In this document: piece after piece, positions 1 through 9,151 of the stretch | Numbering within the stretch: the first letter of the stretch is position 1 | Layout of the letters: the number at the start of each line of letters is the position of its first letter | NCBI GenBank assembly: GCA_002104895.1 | Contig: MCFG01000091.1 | Span: 1-10,000 of the forward strand | Direction: 5' to 3' | Source: Anaeromyces robustus | Lineage: Eukaryota > Neocallimastigomycota > Neocallimastigomycetes > Neocallimastigales > Neocallimastigaceae | DNA: 10,000 nucleotides | Notes under the pieces: model-generated | Told to the model about the DNA's origin: nothing | Databases searched by the model: none | Seen by the model: the letters and a program-made list of their open reading frames with translations, nothing else | Position numbers and translations under genes: made by a program

Positions 1-3000
1 TGGTCTATCAACAACATTCAACATAGCAGTACGAGTATCAACACTTGGAATTCTGCTTCTGTTACGGTTAGAAGATCTACCTCTAACACGAGAAACAGAA
101 GAGGAACGACCAACACGTTCATCGGCATCGTAAAGGTAATCCTTACCGGAAATAGCCTTTTGTAATTGATCCTTTAAGCTAGCAATTTCACGCTTCATTT
201 GAGCAACAACAGCACTGTTATCATCAGCTTGTCCACGACGAGTATTAATTTCATTACGTTGAGTCTTGTTTTCTTCCTTTTGCTTTTCTAATTGCTTTTC
301 TAATTCAGCAATTCTGTTATCTCTTTCAGTGATAGCCTTCTTGTGTTCAGTCTTCATCTTTTCAATAGTAGATTCTAAGTTAGACTTGGTATCCTTTAAT
401 TCAGAAATTTCACGAAGTTGTTCAGCATTACCTTCGGTAGCTTGTTCGGTAGTATCCTTGTAACGAGTATCCAAACGATCGAATTTTTCTTTCCAAATCT
501 TGATTTGGGATTCCATAGTTTCGATCTTTTGAGCGTATTCTTTGGTTTCGTTTTCCTTTTGAGCCAAGGATTGAGAAAGTTCGAATACCTTGTTTTCTAA
601 TTGGTAGTTCAACTTCTTAATATGAGTAATACTCTTAGCTTCAATCTTTAATTGAGTGAATACCTTAACAGCAAAGATACGACGAATACATGATTGTACA
701 AAGATAATGTTCTTTCTTGCGTCTTGGTACTTGTGACGTTCTCTTTGACCACGGAATACCTTTTGGATCTTGACAGCAGCTCTTTCACGACGTAAGTGGT
801 TCAATTGTTTGCGAGCCATGTAACCACGGATTAAGGTTTGAATAGCAATAGCAGAATCGCGTTGTTGTAAGTAAGCCTTTCTGGCAAGGAATCCACGAGT
901 ATACTTTTGAATAGTGATAGAAGCTTGAGTTTCACGAATTTCACGGCACTTGAGTTGAGCAACCTTACGTCTAATAGCGTTTTGTACAAAGAGAGCAGCC
1001 TTCTTAGTTTCATTGTAACGACGGTGGTAAACGAAACGACGAGCATTCTTTTGTACAAGAATAACGCATTGTCTAAGTCTTTCAGTTCTAAGCTTTTCAA
1101 AGTAGGCTAACATACCAGCACGGAAGAAGATCTTAGTTTCACCAACTTGGTACTTATCCTTATCAGAAATTAATAATTTAACAATGTTAAGAGACATTTC
1201 ACGTGGATCATCAAACTTCCAATGCTTAGAATGAACCAATAAGTAATATCTTTCAACAAATTCTTGGAAGGTCCAACGAGTTGGATAACCAGCACAACTA
1301 ATACGAATAGTTTCTAATACACCACAAGCTCTAAGTTGTGAAAGAACCATTTGTGGTTCAAATTCAAAGGCAACCTTAGCTTGATTTGGCTTAATACAAC
1401 GAATGTAGTGAGATTCAGTAGATCTAATAGTGTTCATTAATTCAATTAAAGAGGCCTTGAAAATAGAACCAAGAGTGTTCTTATTATTCTTAGACTTAGA
1501 TTTGAATCCTGGTTTAGTTGGTGGTGGTGGGGTATCTTCCTTTGGTTTTGGTAAAGTAGTTAATTCACGAATAAATTCAGATTGACTGTTTTGTAAGAGT
1601 TGGAGAAGTTCATCAGATACAGTATCCTTGTTCTTTTCAATGAAACCTTCAATTTGGTAAGTAACGTCAATAGCGTAGTGAACAATAGTGAAGTCAGATC
1701 TAGCGAAACGTGGTTTCTTGAAGAATTTGTGTTCTGGACCTTCGAATTTTTGGTAGAGCTTAGTAACTAAAGATTCATCAGAACCAGATGGAAGACGACT
1801 TTCTTCATCTAATAAGGCTAAAATACCGAAACGGTTTTCAATCATATCAATACATGGTTGGTTATCATTGAAATCAATGAAAGACCATTCAATCTTTTCA
1901 GCAACATATTCATCTTGTTCAAGCTTGAAGACGTGTCTATTGAATTCTTGTTGTAACTTTTCATTAGCATAGTTAATACAGAATTGTTCGAAGGAATTGT
2001 TCTTAAAGTGTTCGAAACCGTAAATATCAAGTACACCAATGAAGGAAATACTTTCACTGTTATATTTAGTTTCATCTACAGCTAAATTCTTGTTAATCAT
2101 CTTAACAAGCCAGTCGAATAATAATGAATAGATGAACTTAGCAACAGAATCACGACTAACAATAGCATCATATTTCTTAAGATTAGTGGTAATAGTTTCA
2201 GTTCTAGCATGAATTTGCTTCTTAACCATCCACTTAGAGAATTCAACTGGATTAACACCTAATAAACGAGAAGCAATTTCTAAAGCAGCATCAGAACTGT
2301 TAATTTGAGCATCACCATTTCTAGATTCCTTAACTTCAATATTACCAATGTGTAATAAAGCAGCACAAACCTTGAAGATAGCCCATTGCATGTTAACAGA
2401 AATACCGATAGCAGAAAGAGCACGTTGAGTAATTTCGAATTCTTCAACATCATCAACGTTTGGAATAGTACCTTCACCACCTTGTCTTAAGTAGTGATAT
2501 TGATCAAAAGTAGTAATACCGAGTTCCTTTCTTTCGGCAGCTGGACAACCAGAACATAATTGGTAGAAAATGTGGTAGTTTCTTTCAGTCTTTGGTTGGA
2601 AAACTAAACGAGATCTTTCTAATAAATAGGTTCTAGTTTTAGCACCACAAATCTTAACACGACCAGTAGAATCATCCTTGTAGAATTGAATTTCAATGTA
2701 CTTACCAAAACGAGAAGAGTTATCATTTCTAGTAGTCTTAGCGTTACCGAAGGCTTCCATAATTGGGTTAGTAGCAAGAACAGCTTCTTCAACTTCACTC
2801 ATACCTCCAGAATCAATATCAACATCACCATCAAATGGTTGATCAAGTTCATCTACAGAAGCAAAGTATCTCATAATATATTTAGCAGATTGAGTCTTAC
2901 CAGCACCAGATTCACCACTAACAATAATAGATTGGTTCTTCTTTTCTCTAAGCATGTTTCTGTAAGCTTCTTCGGCAACAGCGAATAAATGTGGTTCTAA

Positions 3001-3651
3001 TTCACCTCTTCTCTTTCCAGAGTAAGCTCTCATAATATCATGAGTATATATTGGAAGTCTTTGGAAAGGATTTAAAGCGATAAGAACAATACCAGAATAA
3101 GTATAAATTTGTTCTTGTGAATATCTTAATCTAACATTATGTAAAACTTCTGGTTCGTTAAGGTGAGAAAGTAAAGTAAGATCATCAACACCTTCTAATA
3201 CTGGTGGATTTCTAAGTGGTGGAAGTTTGTCATTTATATCTTTATCACCCTTAGTAATAGTAACGGAAAATGGCTAAAATTATTTTAGAATTAATGATAT
3301 AAGTTAATTATTTTAGAATATTTTATTAATTTTTTATATATTTAAATTTATAATTATTTATATATTTACTTTGTCTCTTCCTTCAACATCGAAAACTAAT
3401 GTACAACTGTTACCAGAAATATCGTTGGAAACAACGGTACCTGATACAAAACCTTCAACATCATCTTGAATCCAGGCTTTAGTACCCTATTAATTTTCAG
3501 ATCAGTAAATTTAATTAATTATTAATATTTATTTTTAATATATTTTATAAATTTAATTCTTTTTTATTTATTATTTTTTTTGTTTATTTTTTTTAAAAAA
3601 AAAGATATTTACCTTATTATAAAAAGTTAATTGTTTATCTATAGCTTCCAT
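1..3651 (-). CDS. MYO2: Class V unconventional myosin heavy chain (MYO2/myosin-V type), 3' end beyond the window
   Basis: This is an actin-based ATP-driven motor that, in fungi, carries vesicles and organelles along actin cables. The coding sequence joins 3651-3613, 3486-3370 and 3273-1, giving 1143 visible residues. Seen in order: an SH3-like N-terminus (about 14-60); a motor head (about 75-775) with P-loop GESGAGKT at 172-179, switch I NDNSSRFGK at 235-243, switch II DIYGFE at 468-473, Glu411 at the TEDS position 16 residues before DSVAK, a loop 2 rich in Pro and Lys (about 625-655) and the CGVLET cysteine at 702; six IQ motifs with core glutamines at 793, 816, 841, 864, 889 and 912; a coiled coil from about 936 to 1093; then an Arg/Ser-rich linker. 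The 23/25-residue IQ spacing is the myosin V pattern that binds calmodulin-like light chains. TEDS Glu suggests no head phosphorylation is needed. The start ATG has an in-frame TAA at 3657-3655, A at -3 and G at +4. The cargo-binding (DIL) tail should lie left of base 1. The class is very secure; orthology to MYO2 rather than MYO4 is nominal. Confidence 0.96.
3274..3369 (-). other. Intron 2 of the myosin V gene
   Basis: This is a 96-nt phase-0 intron with the same donor octamer as intron 1 (GTAAATAT) and acceptor TTTTAG. Splicing joins VEGRDK at the end of exon 2 to PFSVTI at the start of exon 3, continuous with the SH3-like domain of class V myosins. It consists almost wholly of A and T. Retention meets TAA at the fourth codon. 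No branch site matches a CTRAY consensus well; TTCTAAAA, about 20 nt before the acceptor, is the nearest candidate. After this intron the frame is open for all 3273 bases to the window edge. Confidence 0.9.
3487..3612 (-). other. Intron 1 of the myosin V gene
   Basis: This is a 126-nt spliceosomal intron of phase 0. It begins GTAAATAT and ends AATAG. Removing it joins codon 13 (AAG, Lys) to codon 14 (GGT, Gly), which restores the class V N-terminal reading into GTKAW. A branch-point-like ACTGAT lies at 3506-3501, putting the likely branch A at 3502, about 15 nt from the acceptor. The intron is far more AT-rich than the exons. Its length is a multiple of three, but it has an in-frame TAA about 14 codons in, so retention would truncate the protein after a short N-terminus. 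The splice sites were inferred from GT-AG and homology continuity, not from transcripts. Confidence 0.88.
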
Positions 3652-3892
3652 TTTTTATTTATTGTTTATTTATTATTCTATTTACTATTTTTTAATATTC
3701 AAAACAAAAAATGAAAAAAATTATCAATATTTGTTTGTTTATTTATTTTTTTATTTATTTTTACTTTTTATTTATTATTTTTTAATGATATTTTCTTTGT
3801 TTCGTTTTTTTTATTAAATATAAAATATATACCTTATGATTAATTATACTGCGAGTGTTTTTAAATAATTTAGCGTTCTATATATATTTCAT
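3652..3892 (-). promoter_or_regulatory. Proximal 5' flank / probable 5' UTR of the myosin V gene
   Basis: Read on the gene's strand, this stretch is A-rich (T-rich as printed) with repeated AATAAA-like blocks. It has no ATG between the start codon and 3892, about 240 nt upstream, so the ATG at 3651 would be the first AUG of any transcript beginning in this interval. TATA-like strings are abundant (for example around 3878-3888) but mean little at this composition, so no core promoter element or start site can be assigned. It contains a few G/C-bearing words (around 3850-3875) that stand out from the background. Confidence 0.4.
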
Positions 3893-4188
3893 AAAAATAT
3901 AAATTAGTAACTACTTTAATAACAATATTTTATTTACTTTTAATATTTATCATGGTTTGCTATCTAATAAACATAAAAATAAAAATTTTAATATTGTCAA
4001 TTGAATACAACTTATTAATACTGTCTCTCTTTTTTACTTATTAATAAAAAATTTTCATATACTCCTTTTTATTTATTTATTATATACATTATTATATATT
4101 TTGCAATTACTTATTATTTTATTATTCTATTGATAATATTTAATTTTTATTATTACTTATTATTTATTTTATTACTTTATATCTTTAT

Positions 4189-4219
4189 ATTATTATTATT
4201 ATTATTATTAATTATTATT
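4189..4219. repeat. ATT microsatellite
   Basis: Seven perfect ATT units at 4189-4209, one extra A, then three more units at 4211-4219. It sits inside a T-rich strand segment (about 4130-4330) that gives a low-complexity open frame with no sign of being coding. Confidence 0.9.
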
Positions 4220-4384
4220 AATTTCAATATTTTAGTAATTTATACTTTTTTTTATTTATTTTCTGTTTTATTGTTTTTTTTTTTTGTTTTACACTTTTTC
4301 TTTAATATCTTATTTTTATTCTATTTATGATAGCTTCATAATAAATAAATAAATATAAATAATAAATATAATATTTACTGTTTA

Positions 4385-4464
4385 TTTAAATATATACGAA
4401 TAGTTTTAAGTTTTAATAATTGCGTTTGAATATATAGATTGTTTTAAGTTTATTATTATATTTT
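4385..4464. repeat. Imperfect 40-bp tandem duplication
   Basis: Two adjacent copies with a period of exactly 40 bases, at 4385-4424 and 4425-4464. Shared landmarks are TTTRAATATATA at the start of each unit and GTTTTAAGTTT in the middle. The first unit ends in TGCG, a rare GC-containing word in this background. The copies differ by several substitutions and compensating small indels, so the duplication is not recent. It lies about 730-810 bases upstream of the myosin start codon. Confidence 0.6.
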
Positions 4465-4667
4465 CATTTATGCGTATGTTTTATGTCTTTATTTATATGT
4501 CTGAATTATTTTTTTATTAATAATAAATAATAAAAAAATTTGATTTATAAAAAAAAATATTAAAAAATATGTTAAAAAAAATAGTTTTGTTATCCCTTAT
4601 ATCTTTATTATTTTGTCTTATTTTATAAAACTTCTTTATACTACAATTCTAAGAAAAAAAAAATATA

Positions 4668-4726
4668 AAGAGTTTTTTCTCTTGTTTTTGTCTTTTCTAA
4701 AAAGATAAAAATAAAAAAAAACTCTT
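4668..4726. repeat. Inverted repeat with 11-bp arms
   Basis: The left arm AAGAGTTTTTT (4668-4678) is the exact reverse complement of AAAAAACTCTT (4716-4726), around a 37-base loop that is itself partly T-rich then A-rich. The GAG/CTC ends make this more than a chance A:T pairing. It lies ten bases from the palindrome at 4736-4761. No function can be assigned. Confidence 0.55.
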
Positions 4727-4735
4727 ATCTATCTA

Positions 4736-4761
4736 TTTATATTTTAGATCTAAAATATAAA
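4736..4761. repeat. Perfect 26-bp palindrome centred on AGATCT
   Basis: Thirteen bases on each side of the centre (4748/4749) match as exact reverse complements, with AGATCT in the middle and TTTATATTTT / AAAATATAAA arms. It could be a dimeric protein-binding site or a cruciform-prone sequence. Long A/T palindromes arise by chance in such DNA, so only the GATC core and the length make it notable. Confidence 0.7.
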
Positions 4762-4895
4762 AATTTTTTTCTTAATTATCTTTTCTATATAATTAAATAA
4801 TTCGTAAAGAAATTTTAAAAATTGTTAAAAAAAAAAAAATAAAAAAAAAAGAAGAAATTATATTTTTTATATGTTCTTTTTTTTTTTAAAGCAAT

Positions 4896-4917
4896 AAAAA
4901 AAAATTTTTTTTTTTTT
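4896..4917. repeat. A9T13 tract
   Basis: A run of nine A directly followed by thirteen T. An A-tract/T-tract junction of this kind is stiff and disfavours nucleosomes, as is known for poly(dA:dT) in fungal promoters. Here it is one of many homopolymer runs. Confidence 0.85.
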
Positions 4918-5949
4918 GTTAATAATGTATATAACTAAAATTAATAATAAATAAATAAATAATAAAACAATATATTAAAAAATAGTATATTTGTAAAAAG
5001 GAAAAAAGTTATTTTAATTAATTAAAAAAAAAAAAATTTCTTTTTTCGATTATTTCTATTCTTATAATATAAATATATATAAAAGGCAAATAATAATTTA
5101 TACAAAACAATATATTATTTATATATTATTATAATATATTTATATAATATATAAACAAATGAAATAGAATGAGAATATTATTTTATTGTGTAATCTTAAA
5201 TAATAAATTATATATTTATTTCCAATTTAGTAAAAATATATATTAAATTATTTATATAATTATTTTATTTTATATGGTATTAATAATATATATTATTATT
5301 ATAAGGATACTACCTTTATATATAATACTAAATTTTAATTAAAATAAAATATATTATAATATTAATATACATTAGAATTCATATTTAATTTAAATAATAT
5401 AATATTAATATAAAGAATTATAAATAAAAAGCATAATAGAACTAGAATTGAAATCAACTTAAAAAATATATAATTATATATAATTATATATTATAATATA
5501 TATTAAAATTATAGCTCCAAAGTTAATAATATATATTTTATATATATTAAAATTTACTGTTTCAATTTATTAATTTAAATATTAATATACCGTAATATAT
5601 TGATTTTGGTAATATATTACAATACAATGAAAATAATTAAAATATATATATAAATAATTATTTTTTGAAAAGTTTATTAATTTTTAATATAGGTTTAATA
5701 CTATTTTTGATTTAAAACAATTTTTTAACGTATTTAATATATTTAATTGATTTTAATATATTATTGGTTATATTGTAATATGTGAAAATATTACATTAAG
5801 GCTTATTATATATATAATTATTATGAATAATTTCCATTTTTGTATATTTTATCAATAAATAAAAATAAATTAAATAATTTACAAAAATTATTAAATCAAT
5901 ATTTAATATGAAATAATATTTAAATCGATAAAAATTTTTTAATTATTAA

Positions 5950-5983
5950 TAAAATGGAAAAAAAAAGTTGATATTCCATTTTA
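5950..5983. repeat. Inverted repeat with 10-bp arms (TAAAATGGAA / TTCCATTTTA)
   Basis: The arms at 5950-5959 and 5974-5983 are exact reverse complements containing GG/CC, with a 14-base loop. This is a plausible hairpin or spaced dyad binding site in either strand. It has no following T-run on a defined transcript and no neighbouring gene, so it is not called a terminator. Confidence 0.55.
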
Positions 5984-6137
5984 AATTATTATAACAAAGA
6001 AAATAATAATAATAAATATTAATAATAATAAAAATAAAGAAAAAATATAATTATTCTTTGTTTAATGTTAAAAAGTATGTAGAAATAACGAAAAAAAAAT
6101 AATAATAAATAACAAATTTATAAAATATACATGTTAT

Positions 6138-6160
6138 ATAATAATAATAATAATAATAAT
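6138..6160. repeat. ATA/TAA microsatellite
   Basis: A perfect 3-bp repeat, seven full units plus two bases. It is likely length-variable between isolates. Confidence 0.9.
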
Positions 6161-6692
6161 TATAATTAATATTAATAATAATTATTGATTAATAAATCTA
6201 AGAAAATAATATTATTATTTAAATTATTAAAATATTATAATTTAAAATTTAAACATTATTTCAATTTAACATAATTCAAAAAATTATTATTAAATAAAAA
6301 CTTTTTTAAATATATAAATAAGACGCTATTTCAAGCAATAAATAATTATGTAAATATGTCAAATATTAGCAATTTGAAATATATATATATGGATGATAAT
6401 ATTACTTTAAGTTACACACTTTATTTTTTAAAAAGAAGATTTTTTAAATAATGACTTAATCTTCATTAGTTTGTTATATTATTAGAATAAAATCATTAAT
6501 TTATATAATTTTTCATTGTATAAATAAAAAGAATTATTAAGTATTTCATAGTTTCATAGTTAAAAGTTATCTTTAAAAATAAAAACAGAGAAATATTCCA
6601 TGAATAGTAATGCTAATTAATAAATGCTAAGACTAATAATAATTAATCATATTAACTTTTTAACTTTTATTGCTTTATTTTATTTTATTTAA

Positions 6693-6712
6693 TTTTTTTT
6701 TTTTTTTTTTTT
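6693..6712. repeat. T20 homopolymer
   Basis: Twenty consecutive T, following a TTTTATTTTATTTAA stretch. Read on the minus strand it is a poly(A) run, but no retroposed body precedes it. Confidence 0.9.
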
Positions 6713-6832
6713 AGTTTAAAAATGGAAATAATTTCTAATTGAAATATTTAATCCATTATTTATTGGACATATATTAAAATACAAAAGTATAATATAAAAG
6801 ATTATAATATAATATATTATGATTATAATTAG

Positions 6833-6870
6833 AATTGTATAATTGTATAAAAAATACAAAATACAAAAAA
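6833..6870 (+). repeat. Short dispersed repeat, copy 1
   Basis: Contains TGTATAAT followed by TGTATAAAAAATA and A-rich sequence with C at regular places. It aligns with 7079-7120 over about 35 bases with a 2-base gap and few substitutions. The shared TGTATAA words make it more specific than background AT similarity, though still modest. Confidence 0.4.
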
Positions 6871-7078
6871 TATAAAAAATAAAAATATAAAAAAAATAAA
6901 GATGATAAAAAAATACATTGTTATAAATAAATAGTAAAATTTATATATTCAAAAATATCCAATAAATTAACTTTTAGTCATTGAAACTAACTTTAAATAA
7001 TATATAATAGATATTAATAATATAATAATAATTATAATATATAATATATAATATATAATGTTAATATAATAATAATTA

Positions 7079-7120
7079 AAATGTATAATACTGTATAAAA
7101 AATAAAAAATAACAAAAAAA
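7079..7120 (+). repeat. Short dispersed repeat, copy 2
   Basis: Second copy of the element at 6833-6870, about 246 bases downstream, with TGTATAATAC then TGTATAAAAAATA. Both copies are preceded by ATAATATA-type DNA, so a longer decayed duplication is possible. Confidence 0.4.
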
Positions 7121-7740
7121 AAAAGTTGACTTTATATTATTGTCATTAAAATTTTAGTTTTTAGTTTTTTTTTTTTTTAAAAGTTAAAATAAAAAAAAAA
7201 TTATATAAAGAAGTGAATTTTCACCTGAAAAATAAAACAAATTCTATTATTTATTAATAATTCTTTTTTTTCATTTTTTATATCATCGATTTAATTCCTA
7301 ATATTTAATTACTTAAATGTAGCATTCTATTTCATGATAAATTATATTTGTTTTAATATTTTATTAATAGAATAGTTTATAAAGAAAATACATAAATATA
7401 ATTTAAAATTAAATATTTGTTATTTTTTTATGTTTTGTACTATATATTCTTCAGAATTAATAATAATAGTTATATAATTTTAACACTTATAGTCAATAGT
7501 ATAATATTTTCTTTATAAGTTTTTTCTTTTTCTATATTTTTTTTACTTAATTTAGAATTTAGATTATATAATTTCATATTTATAACTTTATCATCACAAT
7601 CTTTTCCAAAGATAGTATATTTTTGACTTTTACAATATTAAGTGATTAATAAGTCATATTAGACTTCTCCTCTTTTTTTTTTTAAGAAATATTTATCATA
7701 TCATTATTGTAAAATTATAATTTATATATTTTAAAAATTT

Positions 7741-7870
7741 TAATTATTATTATTTTGTTATTATTAATAGTATTAATATGATTATTATTATTATTGTCAT
7801 TATTCTTATCATTATTATTTTGTTATTATTATTATTAGTTATTATCATTCTGTTATTCTGTTTATTTATT
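7741..7870. repeat. Long degenerate ATT trinucleotide repeat
   Basis: About 130 bases with a clear period of three (ATT/TTA units), interrupted by scattered TTG, GTC, CTT, ATC and CTG triplets that mostly keep the phase. One frame, ATG at 7778 to TAA at 7895-7897, stays open for 39 codons of almost only Ile and Leu. This looks like an old, decayed microsatellite rather than a gene. Confidence 0.7.
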
Positions 7871-8141
7871 TTAAAAAAAATTCTTTTTTATGGATAATTA
7901 TTTAAGAGATTTCTAGTAATAATTTTCTGGACCAAAATTTCCATATATAGTAATTTTCAATTTCAAGTCCCTGTTTTTTTAATAATATTAATATTAATAT
8001 TATAAAATTATCTGTATTTTTTATAAAAATATTTTTTAGAATAATCATAATAAAGATTTTGTTACTTAAAAACTTTATTTAATATAATTATTAACATCCA
8101 ATAGGACAAATGAATAAACATATTTTTATACTACAAATGTA

Positions 8142-8158
8142 TACATAATGTAAACATA
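8142..8158 (+). repeat. TACAT-ATGTAAACATA element, copy 1
   Basis: TACATAATGTAAACATA, nearly identical to 8284-8301. It includes TGTAAACA, which matches the forkhead-family consensus (RYMAAYA core). A binding role is inference only. It directly overlaps an ATGTATACAT palindrome at 8138-8147. Confidence 0.45.
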
Positions 8159-8283
8159 TCAATGATATATTAACAACCTTCAATAAATAATATAAAAAAA
8201 AAGGAAACAAATAAAAGATTTAATTTATTTATTAATAATAAAGAAAGGAGATTAAAACATTTCTATAATAAAAATAATCAAAA

Positions 8284-8301
8284 TACATTAATGTAAACAT
8301 A
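8284..8301 (+). repeat. TACAT-ATGTAAACATA element, copy 2
   Basis: TACATTAATGTAAACATA, differing from the copy at 8142-8158 by one inserted T. It holds the 12-bp palindrome TACATTAATGTA (8284-8295) and the same forkhead-like TGTAAACA. The copies are 142 bases apart in the same orientation. Confidence 0.45.
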
Positions 8302-8520
8302 AGAATTATTACCTAATTTAATATATTTATAAAAAAGAAATATTAATAATAATTTACCACTAGAAATAAATATAAGAATACAAATACTTAATAATATGAA
8401 TGTATTCAAATATATATAAGTATTTATTTATATATTTATTAAAAATAATTAACAGGACAAAAATAAAGTTGTTATTTAAAAAGAAATAATACTTAAACTA
8501 ATATATATAATAAATATAAT

Positions 8521-8550
8521 AATATATAGTAATATATAGTAATATATAGT
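8521..8550. repeat. 10-bp minisatellite, three perfect units
   Basis: AATATATAGT repeated three times without error, preceded by a degenerate unit at 8511-8520. The 10-bp period is close to one helical turn, so the TAG words fall on the same face of DNA. Confidence 0.85.
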
Positions 8551-8956
8551 ATAATAAAAAATTATATAATATACTAAATGAATTTCTTTTTTTTTATTAT
8601 TATTATTATTAATTTTTTTTTCATGATTACAGTTATATAATGAATATTATATTTTAACACGAAATGTATAAAATTTTTCATATTTATTATTAATAATTTA
8701 ATAAATAAAAAATTTTAATTGAAAAATGGAATAAATAACATGAATTAACTTTAATAAGCCTTTATATTGTTAGAATATATTAGCAATACACTAGATAATA
8801 TATGATGATTTTTTACCATATAAGTCAAGTTTTAAACAAAAAATCAAAAAAAAAAATAAATTAAATTTAAATTAAAATAATAAAGTTTATTGATTAATTG
8901 TATTAAATAATAAATTTAATAAAGAGTAATTTAACATCTTAAAAATAAATCTAAAA

Positions 8957-8970
8957 TACCATATATGGTA
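8957..8970. promoter_or_regulatory. Palindromic CArG-type site (candidate MADS-box binding site)
   Basis: TACCATATATGGTA is a perfect 14-bp palindrome whose core, 8959-8968, is CC(A/T)6GG, the consensus of SRF-type MADS-box factors. Four G/C bases in exact register are unlikely by chance in DNA this poor in G and C. Nearby genes are unknown: the myosin start is over 5 kb away, so any target is more likely off the right edge. Binding is inference. Confidence 0.35.
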
Positions 8971-9112
8971 ATTTTTTAATTTTTGTAAAAGGTTATGACT
9001 GTGTAATAAAATTTTTTTAAAATAGAATAGAAATTTAAAAATAAAAATTAAAATAAAAAAATAATAACATAATAAATAATTAATAAGGAATATTTTTTTA
9101 ATTATAAAAGTG

Positions 9113-9118
<6 letters not shown>

Positions 9119-9149
<31 letters not shown>
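9119..9149. repeat. A31 homopolymer
   Basis: Thirty-one consecutive A, the longest run in the window, followed by GGAATTATTT. A retroposed tail was considered, but no recognisable body or convincing target-site duplication flanks it. Its exact length may be unreliable because of sequencing slippage. Confidence 0.9.

Positions 9150-9151
<2 letters not shown>

Noticed and set aside
1340-2020. tRNA-like B-box strings (GGTTCAAATTC, GTTCGAA)
   Set aside because: They lie in myosin codons and have no A box, cloverleaf partner or terminator nearby.
266-3000. Several open frames of 60-100 codons on both strands inside the first 3 kb
   Set aside because: They overlap the 1091-codon myosin exon in other frames and have no independent homology; they are shadows of it.
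1-3651. Dictyostelid or apicomplexan origin, given the very low G/C flank
   Set aside because: Exon codons often end in C or G and the head sequence follows fungal class V myosins; apicomplexan myosins are of other classes. A gut chytrid fits better, though it is not proven from this window.
3820-3900. TATA boxes for the myosin gene
   Set aside because: TATATA strings occur throughout the flank, so position alone cannot identify a functional one.
4130-4330. 66-codon plus-strand open frame rich in Leu, Ile, Phe and Tyr, resembling a membrane protein
   Set aside because: It is a direct product of a T-rich, ATT-repeat strand; it has no motif, no codon preference like the myosin gene and no composition shift.
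7778-7897. 39-codon plus-strand frame of almost only Ile and Leu, resembling a small transmembrane peptide
   Set aside because: It lies mostly inside the degenerate ATT repeat, which by itself forces Ile/Leu codons; nothing supports translation.
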